In this document: piece after piece, positions 8,455-16,296 of the stretch
Layout of the letters: every line of letters begins with the position of its first letter
Numbering within the stretch: the stretch's first letter is position 1
Source: Bosea sp. 124
GTDB taxonomy: Bacteria; Pseudomonadota; Alphaproteobacteria; Rhizobiales; Beijerinckiaceae
Direction of reading: 5' to 3'
DNA: 64,000 nucleotides
NCBI RefSeq assembly: GCF_003046175.1
Contig: NZ_PZZM01000001.1
Location: 5,163,001 to 5,227,000, forward strand
The notes under the pieces: model-generated
What the model was told of the DNA's origin: nothing
What the model saw: the letters and a program-made list of their open reading frames with translations, nothing else
The model's database searches: none
Made by a program: the position numbers and the translations under genes

Positions 8455-9515
8455 GCGACGAGGACCGCCCGGTCGCGGGCCCAGCCGGCGACGATCTGCT
8501 CATGGATGGCGGGAACCGCGTCGTCGGGGCCGAGCCGCAGCACGAGTTGGCCGCCGTCGCCGAGCGTGGCGATGACGCGGGTCTCGGAGCCGGCATAGAC
8601 GATCTCGCTGACGCGGCCGGTGACGGCGTTGCCGTCCGGCGCGCCCAGCCGCAGATGCTCGGGGCGGATGACGAGGGCCGGCTCGGCACACGGGCTCTCC
8701 GCCCCCTTCGGCAGCGCGAAGCGGCCATTGGCCGTCTCGAGCGAGCCATTGCCGTCCCAGCGACCGCGGAAGATGTTGGAAATGCCGATGAAATCGGCCG
8801 CAAAGGCGGTGCGCGGGCGTTCGTAGATCTCGCGCGGCGTCCCGAGCTGCTCGATCTTCGCATGGTTCATCAGGCAGATCCGGTCGGACAGCGCCAGCGC
8901 CTCCTCCTGATCATGCGTGACATAGACGATGGTGGCGCCGCTCTCGCGATGCAGCCGCTTGATCTCGATCTGCATGTGCTCGCGCAGCTTCTTGTCGAGC
9001 GCGCCGAGCGGTTCATCCATGAGAATGATCGAGGGCTGGTAGACGAAGCAGCGGGCGAGCGCGACGCGCTGCTGCTGCCCGCCGGACAGCTCGCGAGGGA
9101 AGCGCTTCGCGAGATGGCCGAGATGGACCATGGCGAGCGCATCCTCGACGCGTTTGGCGATCTCCGAAGCCGGCCGCCCGCGCATCTTCAGCGGGAAGGC
9201 GATGTTCTCCGCGACCGTGAGATGCGGAAACAGCGCGTAATGCTGGAAGACGAGCCCGATATCGCGTTGATGCACCGGCATGCGCGACTGGTCGCGGCCG
9301 TCGATCACCACCCTGCCCTCGCTCGCGTCGACGAGGCCGCAGATCAGTTGCAGCAGCGTCGTCTTGCCGGAGCCCGAAGGCCCCAGCAAGGTGAGGAACT
9401 CGCCCTCGGCGACGCTGAGCGAACTCGGTTCGAGGGCCGTGGTCGCGCCATAGCGCTTGCACAATCCCTCGACGACGAGCTTGCCCTCGACGGCGTGTTT
9501 CGCCTTCGTCGTCAT
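8451..9515 (-). CDS. ABC transporter ATP-binding protein (PotA-like, with TOBE domain)
   Basis: This is a 354-residue importer ATPase. Walker A is [11 protein letters not shown], the signature is LSGGQQQRVALAR, Walker B is ILMDEPLGALD and the switch His is in [14 protein letters not shown]. The C-terminal third (from about residue 240) is the TOBE regulatory domain with the usual AADFIGISNIFRG junction. The start is the ATG at 9515, giving MTTKAKHAVEG, five bases after the binding-protein stop; the longer frame reads into that gene. It energises the fused permease. The TOBE domain places it in the polyamine/iron/carbohydrate ATPase group rather than the amino-acid group. Confidence 0.92.
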   Translation of the reverse strand: MTTKAKHAVEGKLVVEGLCKRYGATTALEPSSLSVAEGEFLTLLGPSGSGKTTLLQLICGLVDASEGRVVIDGRDQSRMPVHQRDIGLVFQHYALFPHLTVAENIAFPLKMRGRPASEIAKRVEDALAMVHLGHLAKRFPRELSGGQQQRVALARCFVYQPSIILMDEPLGALDKKLREHMQIEIKRLHRESGATIVYVTHDQEEALALSDRICLMNHAKIEQLGTPREIYERPRTAFAADFIGISNIFRGRWDGNGSLETANGRFALPKGAESPCAEPALVIRPEHLRLGAPDGNAVTGRVSEIVYAGSETRVIATLGDGGQLVLRLGPDDAVPAIHEQIVAGWARDRAVLVA

Positions 9516-9520
9516 CGCGG

Positions 9521-10594
9521 TCAGGTCAGCAGCCAAGCGTTGAAGCGCTCGGAGACCTTGGCGCGGTTGGCGCTCCACCAGGCTTCATCCGCGATCGCCA
9601 TCTGCTTCAGGTTCTCCGGAGAGGTCGGCAACACCTTGGCGCGCTCGGCGGGAATCGTCTGGTAGGCATCGAGATTGGTCGGGCCATAGGCCAGGATCTC
9701 GGTGAAGACGGCCTGGGCCTTCGGATCGGAGCAGAAGCGCACGAACTGACGCGCAACATCGGCCTTCGGCCCGCCCTTGGGCAGACCCCAGCCCTCGATC
9801 GAGTAGAGGCCCTGGTTCCAGACGATCTTCGCAGGCGTGCCGCCGTCGATCGCCGCCTGCAGGCGGGCGTTCCAGCCCGGCAGCATGTCGACCTCGCCGC
9901 TCTGGAGAAGCTGCGTCGACTGCGCGCCGCCGGTCCACCAGACCGCGACATGCGGCTTGATCTTGTCGAGGACCTTGAAGGCGCGGTCGACATCGAGCGG
10001 GTAGAGCTTGTCGAGCGGCACGCCGTCGGCGAGCAGCGCCTGCTCGATGGTGTCGATCGGGTTCTTGCGCAGGGCGCGGCGGCCCGGGAACTTCTCGACG
10101 TTGAAGAAATCGGCCCAGCTCGCGGGCGCGGTCTTCACGCGGTCGGTGCGGTAGGCGAAAACAGTCGAATAGACGTCGGTGCCCATATAAAGCGGCGAGA
10201 TCGCCTCCGGCATCAGCTTGGGCACATCGGCATGGCTGAAGCCGATCGGATCGAGCAGGCCCTGCCCCGCGAGGATGTCGCGCGCCGACAGCGTCAGCGT
10301 GCAGACGTCCCAGGTGTAGGATTTGGTCTCGACCATCGCCTTGAACTGAGCGGTCGGCTCGGCCTCGCGCGCGACATTGACGACCTTGTTGCCGGTCGCC
10401 TTCTCGAAGGGGTCGTAGAAGGCCTTGCGGAAGGCCGGGCCGAAGGGGCCACCGGGATCGGCGACGGTGATCTGCGTCGCGGCGCTGGCGCGCCCGATCA
10501 GGGCTGGCCCGAACATCGCGCCGGCGGCCACGCCGCCGGCCAGTTGCAGAAGGTTGCGCCGGTTAGGCTGTCTCGTCTTGCTGCTGGTCATCAT
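9521..10594 (-). CDS. ABC transporter substrate-binding protein (PotD/Fbp-type, Tat signal)
   Basis: This is a 357-residue extracytoplasmic solute receptor. Its leader contains the twin-arginine motif RRNLLQLAGG followed by a hydrophobic stretch ending at GRASA, so it is probably exported folded through Tat. The mature protein begins TQITVADPGGPFGPAF and has the SBP_bac_8 layout of polyamine/opine-type receptors. It sits between the crotonase and the ATPase in one leftward operon. The ligand is likely a small amine or carboxylate that is then activated by the downstream CoA ligase; this is inference from context. Confidence 0.88.
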   Translation of the reverse strand: MMTSSKTRQPNRRNLLQLAGGVAAGAMFGPALIGRASAATQITVADPGGPFGPAFRKAFYDPFEKATGNKVVNVAREAEPTAQFKAMVETKSYTWDVCTLTLSARDILAGQGLLDPIGFSHADVPKLMPEAISPLYMGTDVYSTVFAYRTDRVKTAPASWADFFNVEKFPGRRALRKNPIDTIEQALLADGVPLDKLYPLDVDRAFKVLDKIKPHVAVWWTGGAQSTQLLQSGEVDMLPGWNARLQAAIDGGTPAKIVWNQGLYSIEGWGLPKGGPKADVARQFVRFCSDPKAQAVFTEILAYGPTNLDAYQTIPAERAKVLPTSPENLKQMAIADEAWWSANRAKVSERFNAWLLT

Positions 10595-10666
10595 CGTCTC
10601 CCGTTCAAGCGGTTTTCCGCATTTCCCCGTGGGTGATGCTGTTCGATTTTCGGAGTGTCGCCGCGC

Positions 10667-11440
10667 CTATGCCGTCTTTCGGGCGGCACGCTTGGCGAGG
10701 AATTCCTCCATCATGCGGGCCGGCTCGCCGGTGGCGTAGGCCTCGCGCTGGTTGCGGATGCCGGCGGCCAGGCACTCGCGGAAGCTCGCCTCGGTGACTT
10801 CGCGGAAGCGGGCCTTGTTGAGCCGCATCGCGACGGGCGGCTTTCCAGCGAGCTCGGTGGCGAGCGCCAGCGTCGCCTCCATCACCTTGTCCTTCGCCAC
10901 GATCCGGTTGATCAGGCCGATACGGAAGCATTCCTCGGCATCCATCATCCGCCCGGTCAGGGTCAGGTCGATGGTGCGGGCGATGCCGATCATCTCGCGC
11001 ATGATCCAGGGGCCGGTCACCGAGGCGATGCCGGAATTGATCTCGGGCTGGCCCATGGTGACGCCGTCATGGCCGACGCGCAGATCGCAGAGCAGCGCGA
11101 CCTGGAAGGCGGAGCCGGCGGCGACGCCGTTCAGCGCCGCGACGATCGGCTTCGAGAGCGAGCGGATCAAATCGTAGAGACGCTCCCATTCGCCCATCCA
11201 GAGCTCGGCACGATCGGGATCGAAGGTCTTGGTCTCGTTCAGGTCCTGCCCGGCCCCGAAGGCGCGGTCCCCTGCCCCGGTCAGGACGATGGCGCGCACC
11301 GCCTCGTTGGCCTCCAGCTCTTCCAGAGCTTCGACGAGGCGCGCGCGCATCGGCGCGTTCCAGGCGTTGAGCTTGTCGGGACGGTTCAGGGTCAGGATCC
11401 CGACGGGACCGCGAACCTCGCTGAGGATAAATTCCTTCAT
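10667..11440 (-). CDS. Enoyl-CoA hydratase/isomerase family protein (crotonase)
   Basis: This is a crotonase-fold protein of 257 residues, normal length for the family. The opening VGILTLNRPDKLNAWN, the oxyanion-hole segment AFGAGQDLNE, the second oxyanion segment NGVAAGSAFQVALLCD and the acidic motif GQPEINSGI are all present, so hydratase-type catalysis is plausible. It is the first gene of the leftward operon, ahead of the ABC importer and the CoA ligase, and divergent from the IclR regulator. Together these suggest that the imported acid is converted to a CoA ester and hydrated or isomerised. Related carnitine-pathway enzymes (CaiD) belong to the same family, but carnitine is not demonstrated. 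Confidence 0.92.
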   Translation of the reverse strand: MKEFILSEVRGPVGILTLNRPDKLNAWNAPMRARLVEALEELEANEAVRAIVLTGAGDRAFGAGQDLNETKTFDPDRAELWMGEWERLYDLIRSLSKPIVAALNGVAAGSAFQVALLCDLRVGHDGVTMGQPEINSGIASVTGPWIMREMIGIARTIDLTLTGRMMDAEECFRIGLINRIVAKDKVMEATLALATELAGKPPVAMRLNKARFREVTEASFRECLAAGIRNQREAYATGEPARMMEEFLAKRAARKTA

Positions 11441-11458
11441 GGCGGCTCCGATGGCTTT

Positions 11459-11474
11459 CTATCGATATGCGATA
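11459..11474 (-). promoter_or_regulatory. Candidate IclR operator upstream of the crotonase operon
   Basis: Read on the minus strand, this site is TTATCGCATATCGATA, an imperfect inverted repeat 19 bases upstream of the crotonase start codon. A copy identical at 13 of 16 positions occurs at 12460-12475, just upstream of the [2Fe-2S]/FAD operon. The IclR gene lies between the two sites, so it is the obvious candidate binder. Binding is inferred. Confidence 0.5.
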
Positions 11475-11557
11475 AGTTCTATTGAATGATCGGCGGGAAT
11501 GCCCCACCTTGTCAAGGCCGTGAGCGGCAGCCATTGATCGGCGAAGGAGAACCATCG

Positions 11558-12385
11558 ATGTCCATGCCCGAAACGAGGCAGCCGAGCCGCGCCAGCGCGA
11601 GCCCCGAAAGTGAACGGCCGGCGCGTGGCAAGACCGAGGCGCTGATGGTCAATTCGGTCGAGAAGGCCTTCCGGGTGCTCTACGCCTTCGGACGCCAGCA
11701 CCAGACGCTCAATCTCTCGCAGGTCGCTTCCGAGACGGGCATGGATCTCAGCGCGGCGCAGCGCTTCACGTACACGCTGACCCGGCTCGGCTATCTGCAC
11801 AAGGACGCCGAGACCAAGCGCTTCGAACTGACGGCGAAGACCCTCGACCTCGGCTACCACTTCATCCGCGGCAGCCGGCTGATCGACCGGGCGATGCCCT
11901 ATCTGATGCATCTCAGCAAGGAGACAGAGGAGACGGTCAACCTGACCGTGCGCGAGGGCCCGGAGATCATCTTCGTCTCGCGCTTCCTCAGCCGGCACGT
12001 GCTCAATACCGACGTCATCATCGGCACGCGGATGCCGGCCTATTGCACGGCGCCCGGCATCGCCATGCTGTCGCGCCTGCCGGAGGACGAGGCGATGGCG
12101 GTGATCGACGCCTCCGACCTCAAGGCCCATACGCCGTCGACAACCTGGCAGCGCGAGGCGCTGCGCGAAAAAATCCGGCGTGCCGCCGCGCAGGGCTACG
12201 CCACCGCCTTCGAGGAGGTCTATCTCGGCGATGCCTCGATCGCGGCACCGATTCTCGACCATCGCGGACGGCCCGAGGCGGCCGTCAACATCGCGGTGTC
12301 CTGCTCGCGCTACAGCCGCGAGGAGGTCGTCGCACGCTTCTCCGCGCTGATCATCGCCACCGCGCACGCCATCTCTCGGGTCTGA
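11558..12385 (+). CDS. IclR-family transcriptional regulator
   Basis: This is a 275-residue regulator. It has an N-terminal winged helix-turn-helix (MVNSVEKAFRVLYAFGRQ..LNLSQVASETGMDLSAAQRFTYTLTRLGYL) and a C-terminal GAF-like effector domain that includes FVSRFLSRHVLNTDVIIGTRMPAYCTAPG and the conserved AAPILDHRGRPEAAVNIAV. The start is the ATG at 11558, preceded by GAAGGAG; upstream in-frame codons lie in the promoter. It is divergent from the crotonase/ABC/CoA-ligase operon and lies just before the dehydrogenase operon on its own strand. A shared motif on both sides makes it the probable regulator of both. Confidence 0.92.
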   Translation: MSMPETRQPSRASASPESERPARGKTEALMVNSVEKAFRVLYAFGRQHQTLNLSQVASETGMDLSAAQRFTYTLTRLGYLHKDAETKRFELTAKTLDLGYHFIRGSRLIDRAMPYLMHLSKETEETVNLTVREGPEIIFVSRFLSRHVLNTDVIIGTRMPAYCTAPGIAMLSRLPEDEAMAVIDASDLKAHTPSTTWQREALREKIRRAAAQGYATAFEEVYLGDASIAAPILDHRGRPEAAVNIAVSCSRYSREEVVARFSALIIATAHAISRV

Positions 12386-12459
12386 GCCACTGCCACCTGG
12401 CGCCGCTCAGCGGCGGGCTTGACAGGGCCCCGTTGCCATTTATCAATATTCGAATGTTT

Positions 12460-12475
12460 TTATCGCATCGCAATA
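12460..12475 (+). promoter_or_regulatory. Candidate IclR operator upstream of the 2Fe-2S/FAD dehydrogenase operon
   Basis: This site reads TTATCGCATCGCAATA and matches the motif at 11459-11474 (opposite strand) at 13 of 16 positions. It lies 17 bases before the next start codon in an unusually AT-rich island (about 12437-12480) that also contains the perfect palindrome ATTCGAAT at 12448-12455. It is a plausible operator overlapping the promoter of the rightward operon. Confidence 0.5.
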
Positions 12476-12491
12476 ATATCGAACGGCCCGC

Positions 12492-12806
12492 ATGAACCGC
12501 TCCGGTGCCCAGTTCAAGCGCGTGGCGGAGCGGGCCGGACCGCCGGTCGCGTTCAGCTTCGAGGGAATGCCGTTCGTGGCGACGACCGGCGACAGCGTCC
12601 TCGCCGCGCTGCTGAGCCACGGCCTGCTGCTGCGCCGGCATGAATTCGGGGATGAGCCGCGCGCCGGCTTCTGCCTGATGGGCGCCTGCCAGGATTGCTG
12701 GGTCTGGAGCGGGCATGGCGGCCGGCTGCGGGCCTGCACCACGCCGGTTGCCGAGGGCATGACCCTCTTCAGCGAGCCGCCCGCCCCGATTCCGTCGCAT
12801 GTCTAG
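12492..12806 (+). CDS. Small [2Fe-2S] subunit of an amine/amino-acid dehydrogenase (HcnA/OoxA-N-like)
   Basis: This 104-residue protein has the plant-type [2Fe-2S] fold seen in the small subunit of heterotrimeric dehydrogenases and in the N-terminal part of sarcosine oxidase alpha. The cluster ligands are C61, C66, C69 and C82 (GFCLMGACQDCW ... RACTTP). Its reading frame overlaps the next gene by eight bases. Homologous trios include hydrogen cyanide synthase HcnABC, opine oxidases and D-hydroxyproline dehydrogenase. It should pass electrons between the FAD subunits and the acceptor. Confidence 0.88.
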   Translation: MNRSGAQFKRVAERAGPPVAFSFEGMPFVATTGDSVLAALLSHGLLLRRHEFGDEPRAGFCLMGACQDCWVWSGHGGRLRACTTPVAEGMTLFSEPPAPIPSHV

Positions 12807-14181
12807 CCAGACCCCGGCCAGCATCGTCATCGTCGGCGCAGGGCCCGCCGGCATCGCCGCCGCCGAGGTGCTGTGTGCCCGCGGCCATCGCCCGATCCTG
12901 ATCGACGAAGGGCATCGGGCCGGTGGCCAGGGCTATCGGCAGCCCTCCGCGGGGCTGGCGCTCGACATGCGCAAACTGATGGGCAGCGAGGCCGGAAAAT
13001 ACGAGGCCCTGCATGCGCGCTTCGCCCGGCTCGAAAAGCTCGTCGACTACCGCCCCCGCACGCTGGTCTGGGCGATCGACGCAACGAGGCTGCATCTCGT
13101 CGGCGATGGCCGGACCGATGTCGTCGAGGCCGACCGGCTGCTGCTGGCGACGGGCGCCATGGACCGTGTCGCGCCGATGCCGGGCTGGACGCTGCCCGGC
13201 GTCTTCACACTCGGCGGCGCGCAGGTCGCGCTCAAGGATCAGGGCTGCCTGATCGGCCATCGCGTCGCCTTCCTCGGCTCCTCGCCCTTGCTGCTGCTTG
13301 CCGCCAAGCAATACCGCGAGATGGGCGGCGAGGTCGTCGTGATCGCAGATACCACGCCGCTTCGCGCCAAGGCCGCGGCCTTCCCGGCGATGATGCGTTC
13401 GCCGCGCACGCTGCTGCGCGGCCTCGCCTATATGGCCAGTGCGATGCGGGCAGGCACGCCGCTTTTGCATGGCGCGACGCCGCTCGCGATCGAGGGCGAC
13501 GGACATGTCGAGGCGCTGCTGATCCGCGATGCCGATGGCCGCGAGCGGCGCTTCGCCTGCGACGCGGTGGCGCTGGGATATGGGCTCAAGCCCGAGACCC
13601 AGCTTGCCGACCTCGCCGGTGCCACCTTCGCCTATGACGCGGATTTCCGGCTCTTCCTGCCGAAGACGGACGGTTTCGGCCGCAGCCGGCCGGGACTCTA
13701 TCTGGCCGGCGACGGCGCCACCATCGGTGGCGCGGATGCAGCCGAAGCCAGCGGCGCGCTGGCAGCACATGCGATCCTGTCCGATCTCGGCGCGCCGCAG
13801 GACATCGGCGCCGTCCGGCCGCTGGCGCGCCGGGTCGCACGCCTGCGCGGTTTCCAGCGCGGGCTCGCCAGTGCCTTCGCCTGGCCGGTCGCGCAGATCC
13901 GGTCGCAAGCGGACGACACCATCCTGTGCCGCTGCGAGACCGTGACGTTCGGCGCGGTGCGCAGCGCGATGGCGCAGGCGCTCGGCCCCGTCGAGGTCAA
14001 CCGCGTCAAGGCGATGACCCGCTGCGGCATGGGCCGTTGCCAGGGCCGGGTCTGCGGCCCGGCCCTGCAAGAGATCGTAGCCGGTGCAGCCGGGCTGGAG
14101 GGCGCGGCGGCAGGGCGCCTGCGCGGCCAGGCTCCGGTCAAGCCGATCATGCTTGCCGCCGCCGGGGATGCCGCGCCATGA
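12799..14181 (+). CDS. NAD(P)/FAD-dependent oxidoreductase with BFD-like [2Fe-2S] domain (HcnB/OoxA-like)
   Basis: This is a 460-residue flavoprotein. The FAD-binding motif IVIVGAGPAGIAAAE is at residues 9-23 and a second dinucleotide site (HRVAFLGSSPLLLL) follows around residue 155. The C-terminal region from about residue 376 carries a BFD-type cluster motif, CRCE ... CGMGRCQGRVCGP, typical of the alpha subunit of opine-oxidase/HcnB-like dehydrogenases. It overlaps both neighbours, so the three genes are probably translated together and assemble as one complex. The electron acceptor is most likely the respiratory chain; the substrate is not evident. Confidence 0.9.
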   Translation: MSSQTPASIVIVGAGPAGIAAAEVLCARGHRPILIDEGHRAGGQGYRQPSAGLALDMRKLMGSEAGKYEALHARFARLEKLVDYRPRTLVWAIDATRLHLVGDGRTDVVEADRLLLATGAMDRVAPMPGWTLPGVFTLGGAQVALKDQGCLIGHRVAFLGSSPLLLLAAKQYREMGGEVVVIADTTPLRAKAAAFPAMMRSPRTLLRGLAYMASAMRAGTPLLHGATPLAIEGDGHVEALLIRDADGRERRFACDAVALGYGLKPETQLADLAGATFAYDADFRLFLPKTDGFGRSRPGLYLAGDGATIGGADAAEASGALAAHAILSDLGAPQDIGAVRPLARRVARLRGFQRGLASAFAWPVAQIRSQADDTILCRCETVTFGAVRSAMAQALGPVEVNRVKAMTRCGMGRCQGRVCGPALQEIVAGAAGLEGAAAGRLRGQAPVKPIMLAAAGDAAP

Positions 14182-15332
14182 GCCCGGCGAGCGCCGACGT
14201 CGCCATCATCGGCGGCGGTCTGATCGGAGCCTGGACCGCCTTCTTCCTGGCCAAGCGCGGACAGCGCGTTGTGATGTTCGAGAAGGGCGTGGTCGGCGCG
14301 CAGTCGAGCGGCACGAATTTCGGCAATCTCCGTCTGCAGGGCCGCTTTCCGGCCCAATATCCGCTGTCGCTGCGCTCGCAGACGCTATGGGAGGAGATCG
14401 GCGCGCTGATCGGCGAGGATTGCGAGTTCGTGCAAACGGGCCATCTCTACTGCGCCTTCGACGAAGACGAACAGACGAAGCTCGAAGGATACGCCCAAGT
14501 CTCGGAATCCCACGGCCTCGCCATCGAACGGCTGGGTCCGTCGGATCTGCGCCGGCGCTGGCCCTGGCTCAGCGACAAGGCCGTGGCCGCGACTTATTCG
14601 GCCCGCGACGCGACCGCCAATCCAAGGCTGGTGACGCCGGCCGTGGCACGCGCGGCGCAGCGCCTCGGCGTCTTCATCCGCGAGAATACGCGTGTCACGG
14701 CCGTGGCGCGACAGGGCGAGGGCTTCGTCGTCCGGACGGCCGACGGAGACGAGCTGAGCTGCGGCGCGCTCGTCAACGCGGCCGGCGCCTGGGCGGTCGA
14801 GATGGCGGAGTGCTTCGGCGAGACGGCTCCGGTCTTCGCGGCGGGGCCGCCGCAATTCGTCACCGAGCCCCTGCCCTTCCTGATCGCGCCCTCGCTCCAG
14901 ACCATCGACGGCTCGGTCATCGCCCGGCAGACCGAGCGCGGCAACGTCATCCTCGCCGGATATCCGCGCACGGCGGCCGACGCCGTCGCGAACCGCGCGC
15001 CCGTGCCGCCGGGCAAGACGCTGGCGGCGATGCGTGCGCTGGCGCGGGTCGTGCCCGCCCTGGCGCATGGCCATGTCATCCGCGTCTGGTCTGGCATCGA
15101 AGGCTATTTGCCCGACATGATCCCGGTGATTGGCCCGAGCCTGACCACGGCCGGCCTGTTCCATGGCTTCGGCTTCTGCGGCCACGGCTTCCAGATCGGC
15201 CCCGGCGTCGGCGTATGCCTGAGCGAGATGATCGTCGATGGCGCGTCACCGACCCCGCTCGAAGCTTTCTCGATCGGCCGCTTCCGCTCGGCGACAACCG
15301 TCAGCGAGAAGTTCAGGAAGGAGTTCGACTGA
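14178..15332 (+). CDS. FAD-dependent oxidoreductase, DAO family (HcnC/OoxB-like catalytic subunit)
   Basis: This is a 384-residue member of the D-amino-acid oxidase (DAO) fold. The N-terminal VAIIGGGLIGAWTAFFLAKRG motif binds FAD and the C-terminal GFGFCGHGFQIGPGVG closes the site. The start is the ATG at 14178, overlapping the stop of the preceding gene (ATGA); a much longer upstream frame is only overlap. In the known trios this subunit oxidises the C-N bond of an amino or imino acid (opine, glycine, D-hydroxyproline). Substrate candidates are therefore secondary amines or cyclic imino acids. The gene is convergent with the DapA-like gene. Confidence 0.9.
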   Translation: MSPASADVAIIGGGLIGAWTAFFLAKRGQRVVMFEKGVVGAQSSGTNFGNLRLQGRFPAQYPLSLRSQTLWEEIGALIGEDCEFVQTGHLYCAFDEDEQTKLEGYAQVSESHGLAIERLGPSDLRRRWPWLSDKAVAATYSARDATANPRLVTPAVARAAQRLGVFIRENTRVTAVARQGEGFVVRTADGDELSCGALVNAAGAWAVEMAECFGETAPVFAAGPPQFVTEPLPFLIAPSLQTIDGSVIARQTERGNVILAGYPRTAADAVANRAPVPPGKTLAAMRALARVVPALAHGHVIRVWSGIEGYLPDMIPVIGPSLTTAGLFHGFGFCGHGFQIGPGVGVCLSEMIVDGASPTPLEAFSIGRFRSATTVSEKFRKEFD

Positions 15333-15344
15333 AGCGCGGAAGAG

Positions 15345-16262
15345 CTATTTGCCCCAGCGTAGGGCCAGCGGATCGAGTTCGCGCGCGAGTTCGATCAGGC
15401 CTTCGCGGGTCTTGGGATGCAGCGGCGTCAGCGGATGGCGCACGGCCTCCGACTTGATCACACCACCCTCCTTCATCACCGCCTTGGCCGAGCGCAGCCC
15501 GCATTGGCGGTTCTCGTAGTTGATGATCGGCAGCACATCGCGATAGAGCGCGGCGGCCGTCTTGCGGTCGCCGGCGGCATGGGCGGTCAGGATCGGCTTG
15601 ATCAGGTCGGGGATCATCGCGCTCGTCATCGTGCCGGTGGCGCCGGCATCGAGATCGGCCATCAGGGTGATCGCCTCCTCGCCGTCAAAGGGGCCGGCCA
15701 CGGCCGCGCCGCCCGTCTCGATCAGCGCGCGCAGCTTGTTGGCCGTGCCCGGAACCTCGATCTTGAAATAGCGGACGAGCGGCACCTCCTTGGCGAGGCG
15801 CACCATGAAGGGCACGGTCATCGTCACGCCGGACAAAGGCGCATCCTGCAGGATGATGGGGATGCCGCAAGCATCGCCGATGTACTTGAAATGCTCAATC
15901 ATGCCCTGCTCGTCGGCCTTGAGCAGGGCGCCGTGATAGGGCGGCATCATCATCAGCATCTTGGCGCCGGCATCTGCTGCGGCCTTGGCCCGCTGCGCCG
16001 CGATCCGGGTCGAGAAATGCGAGGTCGTGACGATCACCGCCACGCGGCCTGCGACCTGCTCCAGCGACAGATGCATCACCTGCTCGCGCTCGGCGTCGGT
16101 CAGCAGGAACTGCTCGGAGAAGTTCGCGAGGATGCAGATGCCGTCGACGCCCTGGTCGACCATCAGGTCCATGACGCGCCTGTTGCCCTCGAGATCGAGG
16201 TCGCCATTGTCGTGGAAGATGGTGGGAGCGATCGGCAGGATGCCCTTGTAGGGTTCGGTCAT
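15345..16262 (-). CDS. Dihydrodipicolinate synthase/N-acetylneuraminate lyase superfamily protein
   Basis: This is a 305-residue TIM-barrel aldolase/dehydratase. The Schiff-base lysine is K167 in RYFKIEVPG. Two features differ from true DapA: the GTTGE-type motif is replaced by LANFSEQ (residues 45-51), and the catalytic Tyr of the YNxP motif is replaced by Gln in LQDAP (residue 139). It is therefore not expected to make dihydrodipicolinate. Members of this superfamily dehydrate or cleave 2-keto-3-deoxy sugar acids or deaminate pyrroline-4-hydroxy-2-carboxylate. It is the last gene of the PdxA-TctCBA operon, which fits sugar-acid-like catabolism. Confidence 0.85.
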   Translation of the reverse strand: MTEPYKGILPIAPTIFHDNGDLDLEGNRRVMDLMVDQGVDGICILANFSEQFLLTDAEREQVMHLSLEQVAGRVAVIVTTSHFSTRIAAQRAKAAADAGAKMLMMMPPYHGALLKADEQGMIEHFKYIGDACGIPIILQDAPLSGVTMTVPFMVRLAKEVPLVRYFKIEVPGTANKLRALIETGGAAVAGPFDGEEAITLMADLDAGATGTMTSAMIPDLIKPILTAHAAGDRKTAAALYRDVLPIINYENRQCGLRSAKAVMKEGGVIKSEAVRHPLTPLHPKTREGLIELARELDPLALRWGK

Positions 16263-16296
16263 GGCGGCGTTTCCGGACGGTTTCTTGTGGTGGCGT

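Noticed and set aside
12401..12415. CGCCGC-TCA-GCGGCG hairpin after the IclR gene as a terminator
   Set aside because: It is only six base pairs and no T-run follows; such GC palindromes are common in this DNA.
12492..16262. Reading the FAD trio and the DapA-like gene together as a hydroxyproline catabolic locus
   Set aside because: The types of enzyme match, but no 4-hydroxyproline epimerase or ketoglutarate semialdehyde dehydrogenase is near, and the DapA-like gene is convergent and belongs to the TctCBA operon.
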